Source: Hymenobacter armeniacus | Lineage (GTDB): Bacteria > Bacteroidota > Bacteroidia > Cytophagales > Hymenobacteraceae | Reading direction: 5' to 3' | DNA: 64,000 bases | NCBI RefSeq assembly: GCF_014699055.1 | Contig: NZ_JACXAC010000006.1 | Location: 186,001-250,000 of the forward strand | Shown: positions 59,392 through 64,000 of the stretch, one piece after another | Position numbering within the stretch: position 1 is the stretch's first letter | Layout of the letters: each line of letters begins with the position of its first letter | The notes under the pieces: model-generated | What the model was told of the DNA's origin: nothing | The model's input: the letters and a program-made list of their open reading frames with translations, nothing else | Databases searched by the model: none | Program-made: the position numbers and the translations under genes

Positions 59392-61935
59392 TTGAATCTC
59401 GCGCTTGATTTTATTTCGCCCGCTGCCGCCCCCTCGGCCGACCGGGTGACGCTGTTTGCCGACGTTATTTTGCCCTTGCCCCTGCCCCGGCTCTACACCT
59501 ACCGGGTGCCCTATGAGCTGAACGACAACGTGGTGATTGGTGGGCGCGTCATCGTGCAGTTTGGGGCCAAAAAGACGCTCAGCTGCATCGTGGCGGCCGT
59601 GCACGAGAACGCGCCCAAAGAGTACCAGGCCAAGTACATCCTCGAATTCATCGACGACGCGCCGGTGGTCACGCAGCCGCAGCTCAAGCTGTTCCGCTGG
59701 ATGGCCGACTACTACATGTGCACCATCGGCGAGGTGATAAACGCGGCCCTGCCCTCGGCGCTGAAGCTGAGCTCGGAGTCGCGCATTCAGCTGCACCCGG
59801 GCTTTTCGCGGGAAGAAAACGAGTACCCGCTGTCGGCGCAGGAAGAGCTGATTGTGGACGCGCTGGGCAATGTGGAAGACGGCAAAGCCCTGACTTTTAC
59901 CGAAGTGGGCAACTTGCTCGGCATTACCTCCTTCCACAAGGTGATAAAGTCCCTGATGCACAAGGACGTTATCTTCCTTTTTGAGCATACGGCCGATAAG
60001 TACGCGCCCAAGGTGGTGAAAAAGGTGCGGCTGGCCCACCATTTCGTGTCGGAGGCATCGATTGAGATGCTCTTCAACAACCTCAGCAGCAAGCCCAAGC
60101 AGCTCGATGTGCTGATGAAGTACCTGCAGCGCGTGCCCGTGTACCAAAACGAGCACGCCAACCACAAAGGCATCGAGAAAGCCGCCCTCACCAGCAGCCC
60201 GCACCTGTCGGCCTCGGCTGTGAACACGCTCATCAAAAACGGCGTGCTGGAGCAATTCGACGTCATTGTGAGCCGCTTCCCGCTGGAGGATGAGCCCACG
60301 GCCAAGCTGCATTTCGAACTGACGGAGGCCCAAACTGCGGCGCGCGATGAGATTATGGCCCACTTCGCCGAGAAGGAAATTGCGCTGCTGCACGGCGTGA
60401 CGGGCGCCGGCAAGACCGAAATCTACATCGACCTGATTCGCAAGGCGCTGGAAAGCGGCGGCCAAGTGCTGTACCTGTTGCCCGAAATTGCCCTCACGGC
60501 CCAGATTGTGGGCCGCCTGCTGCGCGTGTTCGGCTCGCGGCTGGGCGTGTACCACTCCAAGTTTTCCGACAACGAGCGGGTGGAAGTGTGGAACGGCGTG
60601 CTCTCGGGCCGCTTCCAGGTGGTGGTGGGCGTGCGCTCGGCGGTGTTTTTGCCGTTCGACAACCTCTCGCTCATCATCGTGGACGAGGAGCACGAATCCT
60701 CCTACAAGCAGTACGAGCCCGCCCCGCGCTACAACGCCCGCGAAGTAGCCCTGATGATGGCCAACTTCCAGGGCGCCAAAACCCTGCTGGGCTCGGCCAC
60801 GCCGGCCGTGGAAACCTACTACCAGGCCAAGCAGGGCCGCTACGGGCTGGTGAGCCTCACCAAACGCTTCGGCGAGGCCGGCATGCCCGACATCGAGCTG
60901 GTGGACACCCGCAAGGCCCGCGAGCACAAAACCATGCACAACCACTTCACGGCCGATTTGCTGGGCGAAATCGAGCGCAAGCTGGGCGCCAAGGAGCAGG
61001 TGATTCTGTTTCAGAACCGCCGCGGCTACGCGCCCGTGGTGGCCTGCCAGGACTGCGGCTGGATACCCAAGTGCACCAACTGCGCCGTGAGCCTGAGCTA
61101 CCACAAGCACAGCCACGAGCTGCGCTGCCACTACTGCGGCTACCACGACTCCATGGTGAGCAAGTGCCCCGCCTGCGGCTCGCGCGCCGTGAAAACCCAG
61201 GGCTTCGGCACCGAAAAGATTGAGGACGACCTCAAAATCATGCTGCCGCAGGCCAACATCCAGCGCATGGACCTGGACACGACTCGCGCCAAAAACAGCT
61301 ACCAGCAAATCATTGCCGACTTCGAGAAGCAAGCCACCAACGTGTTGGTGGGCACCCAGATGGTGACCAAAGGCCTCGACTTCGCCAACGTGAGTCTCGT
61401 GGGCATCATCAACGCCGACAGCATCATCCACTACCCCGATTTCCGGGCGCACGAGCGGGCCTACCAGATGTTTGTGCAGGTGAGCGGCCGGGCCGGGCGC
61501 AAGGGCAAGAAGGGCAAGGTCATCATCCAGACGGCTGACCCCACGCAGGTGATTTTCGACAAAGTCATCCGCAACGACTACATCGAGTTTTACAACTACG
61601 AAATCGTGCAGCGGCACGAGCACGGCTACCCGCCCTTCATGCGCGTCATCAAAATGACGGTGAAACACATGGACCAAGGCGTGGGCGAGGCGGCCGCCAT
61701 CCTACTCACCCAGGAGCTGGTGGACCGCCTGGGCCGGGCGGCGGTGCTGGGGCCGGAGGCGCCCTACATCTTCCGCATTCGCAACTTCTACCTGCAGGAA
61801 ATCACCATCAAGCTCGACCGTGCCCACACCGTGCTAAAGTGGGCCAAAGAGCAGATTTGCGCGGCCATGGACGTGGTGAAGGACCACAAGGAATTCAAGC
61901 AGGCCCGCCTGGTGGCCGATGTGGACCCGATGTAG
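59392..61935 (+). CDS. priA: Primosomal replication protein N' (PriA helicase)
   Basis: 847 residues. In order: the 3'-DNA-binding domain (FADVILPLPLPRLYTYRVP), a winged-helix region, helicase lobe 1 with Walker A GVTGAGKTE (about residue 335) and DEEH (IIVDEEHESSYKQ), the zinc domain with four CxxC pairs (CQDCGWIPKCTNC, CHYCGYHDSMVSKCPAC), then lobe 2 (VGTQMVTKGLDF, VSGRAGRKGKKG). It restarts collapsed replication forks by loading DnaB through the primosome. The start is TTG 59392 (MNLALDF); no ATG is available upstream. A terminator follows. Confidence 0.96.
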   Translation: MNLALDFISPAAAPSADRVTLFADVILPLPLPRLYTYRVPYELNDNVVIGGRVIVQFGAKKTLSCIVAAVHENAPKEYQAKYILEFIDDAPVVTQPQLKLFRWMADYYMCTIGEVINAALPSALKLSSESRIQLHPGFSREENEYPLSAQEELIVDALGNVEDGKALTFTEVGNLLGITSFHKVIKSLMHKDVIFLFEHTADKYAPKVVKKVRLAHHFVSEASIEMLFNNLSSKPKQLDVLMKYLQRVPVYQNEHANHKGIEKAALTSSPHLSASAVNTLIKNGVLEQFDVIVSRFPLEDEPTAKLHFELTEAQTAARDEIMAHFAEKEIALLHGVTGAGKTEIYIDLIRKALESGGQVLYLLPEIALTAQIVGRLLRVFGSRLGVYHSKFSDNERVEVWNGVLSGRFQVVVGVRSAVFLPFDNLSLIIVDEEHESSYKQYEPAPRYNAREVALMMANFQGAKTLLGSATPAVETYYQAKQGRYGLVSLTKRFGEAGMPDIELVDTRKAREHKTMHNHFTADLLGEIERKLGAKEQVILFQNRRGYAPVVACQDCGWIPKCTNCAVSLSYHKHSHELRCHYCGYHDSMVSKCPACGSRAVKTQGFGTEKIEDDLKIMLPQANIQRMDLDTTRAKNSYQQIIADFEKQATNVLVGTQMVTKGLDFANVSLVGIINADSIIHYPDFRAHERAYQMFVQVSGRAGRKGKKGKVIIQTADPTQVIFDKVIRNDYIEFYNYEIVQRHEHGYPPFMRVIKMTVKHMDQGVGEAAAILLTQELVDRLGRAAVLGPEAPYIFRIRNFYLQEITIKLDRAHTVLKWAKEQICAAMDVVKDHKEFKQARLVADVDPM

Positions 61936-61944
61936 CTGCCTGCA

Positions 61945-61983
61945 CAAAAAAGCCCCGCTCAGTTGCTGAGCGGGGCTTTTTTG
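61945..61983. terminator. Bidirectional terminator priA / lipoprotein gene
   Basis: A near-perfect 16-bp stem (core GCCCCGCTCAG/CTGAGCGGGGC) with loop TTG, flanked by A6 and T6, between convergent genes. Confidence 0.92.
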
Positions 61984-62001
61984 CTAGTGGAGCCTGATGC
62001 A

Positions 62002-62625
62002 TTACGCTTGGTCGAGCACCCAGAGGAGCAGGAAGAGCACGCCCACAATGAAGACGATGAGGCCCAGCACCCGGAACAGCCCGGGCAACAGCGCGATGAG
62101 CGCGCCGATAACCATGAGGATGATGCCCAGGCGCAGGTTGCCGCTCACGCCGCCTTTGGCAACCGAAGCCGTGTTGCCTTGCTGGCGGGCCGTTGCTTTC
62201 TGCACCAGCTTGTCTACCTTCTTGGTCACTTTATTCAGAGCCAAGCGCTGAATGCCGCTCAGCTTGCGGGCGGGCACGGCCTCGGCCGCTGCCGGGGCAG
62301 CCGCGCTGATTTCGGCGGGGCTCACGGCTGGCTCAGTGGTAGCCACCGATTTGGCAGCCGGAGCGGCTTTGGGGGCCTGGGGCGTGGCGGTAGCGGCAAC
62401 TGCTTCCGAAGCAACTACGGGCTCCTGCGGGGCAACCACGGCTTCCAAAGCGGCGGGGGCAGCAGCTTCCGGCTTCGTGGGCACCGGGGTGGCCACGCGC
62501 GTCACGCCGTGGTAGGAGGCGCCTTTGGGCAGCATGGCGTACTCGGCCCGGTTGCAACTGCCCAAGGTGAGTGCGCCGAAGGCAACAACCGCCAGTTTGG
62601 CGAAGGAGGGAAAAATGTTTTTCAT
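62002..62625 (-). CDS. Ala-rich lipoprotein with C-terminal double helix
   Basis: 207 residues. A lipoprotein signal ends LTLGSC, then a long Ala/Pro/Val-rich linker (about 45-120), a basic helix (KLSGIQRLALNKVTKKVDKLVQKATARQ) and two closely spaced hydrophobic helices at the end (about 163-180 and 183-203, PGLFRVLGLIVFIVGVLFLLLW). The two helices resemble small Pmp3/DUF-type membrane hairpins. It is unusual for a lipidated protein to end in membrane helices. No family recognised. Confidence 0.78.
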   Translation of the reverse strand: MKNIFPSFAKLAVVAFGALTLGSCNRAEYAMLPKGASYHGVTRVATPVPTKPEAAAPAALEAVVAPQEPVVASEAVAATATPQAPKAAPAAKSVATTEPAVSPAEISAAAPAAAEAVPARKLSGIQRLALNKVTKKVDKLVQKATARQQGNTASVAKGGVSGNLRLGIILMVIGALIALLPGLFRVLGLIVFIVGVLFLLLWVLDQA

Positions 62626-62842
62626 GGCAAAAAGGGTAATAGGGTAAGCGAAATGCTCGTTCTACGGCCAAAAGTAGAAAGCGGCGATTCCCTGACCGCG
62701 ATTTCCTTTTTTAATCAATACTCTTCTTTCTTTAAGCCCGAAATGAGGGCGCGCTGGCTGCCCAAGCGGCCCTCCGGCCCGCGCTGAACGCACTGCCCGG
62801 AATTGCTGTTGACTGCCCGGGATGTGTTTACTTGCAAATCGT

Positions 62843-63646
62843 ATGAGGCACCATTTTTCAACCTGGCAGGGCGCCCTGAGCGCCGTGAGTATCGGCGGCA
62901 GCGCTGGCTTGCTGCTCTGGGGCTGCACCCAGCTGCCGGCCGAAACCCGGCCGTCGGCCACGGCCGAGCAGCGCCTGCAAGCCGTGGTGCGCACCGACAC
63001 CAGCGGCTACGAAACCGCCCCGCCGCGCGACCCCAACGGCATTGGCACCTATTACCTGGGCCGCCAGATTGCCCACGTGATGGGCCACGAGGGCGCCAGC
63101 TGGCTGGAGCGCACCGGCCGTCGGCAGGAAGAAGGCACCGACTTGCTCCTCAAAGCGCTGCAGCTCAAGCCCACCGACGTGGTGGCCGACATTGGCGCAG
63201 GCACGGGTTTCTTCTCTTTCCAGTTGGCCAAGAAAGTGCCTCAGGGCCGTGTGCTAGCCGTCGACATTCAGCCCGAGATGATTGCGGCGCTGCAGGCCAA
63301 CAAGCGCAAGCTCAAAGCGCCCAACGTGCGGCCCGTGCTCGGCACCACCACCAGCCCCGCCCTGCCCGCCGACAGCGTGGACCTGGTGCTCATCGTGGAC
63401 GCGTACCACGAATTTGACCACCCGCGCGAAATGGGCCGGGCCATTCGCCGGGCGTTGAAACCCGGCACCGGCCGGCTGGCGCTGGTCGAATACCGCGCCG
63501 AAGACCCCAACGTGCCCATCAAGCGCATTCACAAGATGAACGTGGAGCAGGCCCGCAAGGAAATGGCCGCCGTGGGCCTGGAGTTCATCGAAAGCAACGA
63601 GACGCTGCCGCAGCAACATTTGCTGTTGTTTCGGCGCAAGTTGTAG
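62843..63646 (+). CDS. SAM-dependent methyltransferase with lipoprotein signal
   Basis: 267 residues from ATG 62843 (an in-frame ATG at 62822 would add seven). The N-terminus (WQGALSAVSIGGSAGLLLWGC) looks like a signal ending in a lipobox-type LWGC. The class I methyltransferase fold follows: motif I VVADIGAGTGFFSFQLA, acidic loop VLAVDIQPEMI, and VDLVLIVDAYHEFDHP. A domain needing cytoplasmic SAM behind an export signal is unexpected; related lipoprotein methyltransferases occur in other Bacteroidota. Substrate unknown. It lies upstream of queA, separated by a long inverted repeat. Confidence 0.85.
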   Translation: MRHHFSTWQGALSAVSIGGSAGLLLWGCTQLPAETRPSATAEQRLQAVVRTDTSGYETAPPRDPNGIGTYYLGRQIAHVMGHEGASWLERTGRRQEEGTDLLLKALQLKPTDVVADIGAGTGFFSFQLAKKVPQGRVLAVDIQPEMIAALQANKRKLKAPNVRPVLGTTTSPALPADSVDLVLIVDAYHEFDHPREMGRAIRRALKPGTGRLALVEYRAEDPNVPIKRIHKMNVEQARKEMAAVGLEFIESNETLPQQHLLLFRRKL

Positions 63647-63650
63647 AGGA

Positions 63651-63731
63651 GTTAAAAGGGGAGCGTTAAAAGTTGAAATCCCGGCCCTTCATACCTGCCG
63701 GGATTTTTAACTTTTAACGCTCCCCTTTCAA
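63651..63731. repeat. 81-bp near-perfect inverted repeat before queA
   Basis: Left arm from 63651 (GTTAAAAGGGGAGCGTTAAA, continuing to TCCCGGC at 63684) pairs with 63698-63731 with about two mismatches and one bulge, around a 13-nt loop. Both arms contain GTTAAAAG-type subrepeats. On the plus strand no strong T-run follows. Confidence 0.9.
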
Positions 63732-63747
63732 CTGCCTCCGGGTTTCC

Positions 63748-63755
63748 GACCTTTG
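63748..63755 (+). promoter_or_regulatory. Possible -7 box (GACCTTTG) before queA
   Basis: One base off TAnnTTTG, ending 7 bp before the queA ATG. TTTC at 63726-63729 lies 18 nt upstream and overlaps the right arm of the inverted repeat, so it could be a weak -33 element. Confidence 0.4.
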
Positions 63756-63762
63756 CGGGCCT

Positions 63763-64000
63763 ATGACTGCTCCCGACCCGCGCCAGCTTGCCATTCACGA
63801 CTTCACCTATGCCCTGCCGGCCGAGCGCATTGCGCCCGAGCCCCTCCCCGACCGCGCCGCCAGCCGCCTGCTGGTGAGCCGCCACGGGCAGCTCACCGAC
63901 AAGCATTTTCGCGACCTGCCCAACGAGCTGCCGGCCGACACCCTGCTCATTTTTAACGATACCCGCGTGGTGCGGGCGCGGCTGCTGGCCCGACGGCCCA
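63763..64000 (+). CDS. queA: tRNA preQ1(34) S-adenosylmethionine ribosyltransferase-isomerase, 3' end cut off
   Basis: The first 79 residues are visible and run off the window. LAIHDFTYALPAERIAPEPLPDRAASRLLV and LPADTLLIFNDTRVVRARL are typical of the QueA N-terminus. The enzyme transfers the ribosyl part of SAM to preQ1 at tRNA position 34 to make epoxyqueuosine. It uses SAM, like the neighbouring methyltransferase, but nothing else links the two. Confidence 0.95.
   Translation, partial: MTAPDPRQLAIHDFTYALPAERIAPEPLPDRAASRLLVSRHGQLTDKHFRDLPNELPADTLLIFNDTRVVRARLLARRP

Noticed and set aside
59380..61677. 765-codon open frame antisense to priA
   Set aside because: Low-complexity His/Val/Leu/Gly composition and no motif; the opposite strand encodes a full PriA with all helicase and zinc motifs.

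Overview
The window reads as chromosomal DNA of a GC-rich member of Bacteroidota, most likely Cytophagales and close to Hymenobacter. This rests on gene content and signals rather than a database search: a SusC/SusD pair, a type IX secretion C-terminal sorting domain, alternative complex III (ActA-F) joined to an A-type cytochrome oxidase, DUF983/DUF420 partners, a GSCFA protein, and promoters of the Bacteroidota form TTTG-N19-TAnnTTTG. Coding density is high. I saw no tRNA, rRNA, CRISPR array, transposase or phage gene. Because of the GC-rich codon bias, long antisense open frames lie over nearly every gene and were discarded.

Layout. 1-3.4 kb: the two subunits of a 3-oxoacid CoA-transferase, separated by two tiny membrane proteins and an exported serine hydrolase. 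3.4-8.1 kb: a T9SS cargo protein, a GNAT-nitrilase fusion, an RDD protein and a short-chain dehydrogenase, with three strong hairpin terminators. 8.1-13.1 kb: an isolated SusC/SusD nutrient-uptake pair. 13.2-21.8 kb: a divergent RDD gene, then SpoIIM-like, membrane protein, DUF4129, DUF4350, MoxR ATPase and DUF58, the set that often accompanies MoxR/DUF58 systems. A NADAR-family gene lies between moxR and DUF58, preceded by a pair of inverted palindromic repeats. 21.9-31 kb: a GH20 hexosaminidase, a polytopic membrane protein, a DnaQ-like exonuclease, a lipoprotein and a very large outer-membrane protein. 31-35 kb: a 1300-residue NtrY-like sensor kinase with no neighbouring response regulator.

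35.1-52.8 kb, minus strand: one long respiratory cluster. From a near-consensus promoter at 52.86 kb it runs actA-actB-actC-actD-actE-actF-coxB-coxA. After a terminator-like hairpin it continues with ctaA, ctaB, two coxIII genes, coxIV, a SCO-like protein without copper ligands, DUF420, a small membrane protein and DUF983. Together these would make a quinol:cytochrome c oxidoreductase/cytochrome c oxidase supercomplex plus its heme A supply and assembly factors.

53.2-64 kb: the rpsF-rpsR-rplI ribosomal operon, a GSCFA protein with a very long disordered tail, a DUF255/thioredoxin-fold protein, priA, a lipoprotein, an apparently exported SAM-methyltransferase and the start of queA. Small stem-loop or tandem-repeat elements sit at several gene junctions (19.8, 23.9, 37.4, 44.2, 51.4, 54.0 and 63.7 kb) and are the main non-coding structure in the window.
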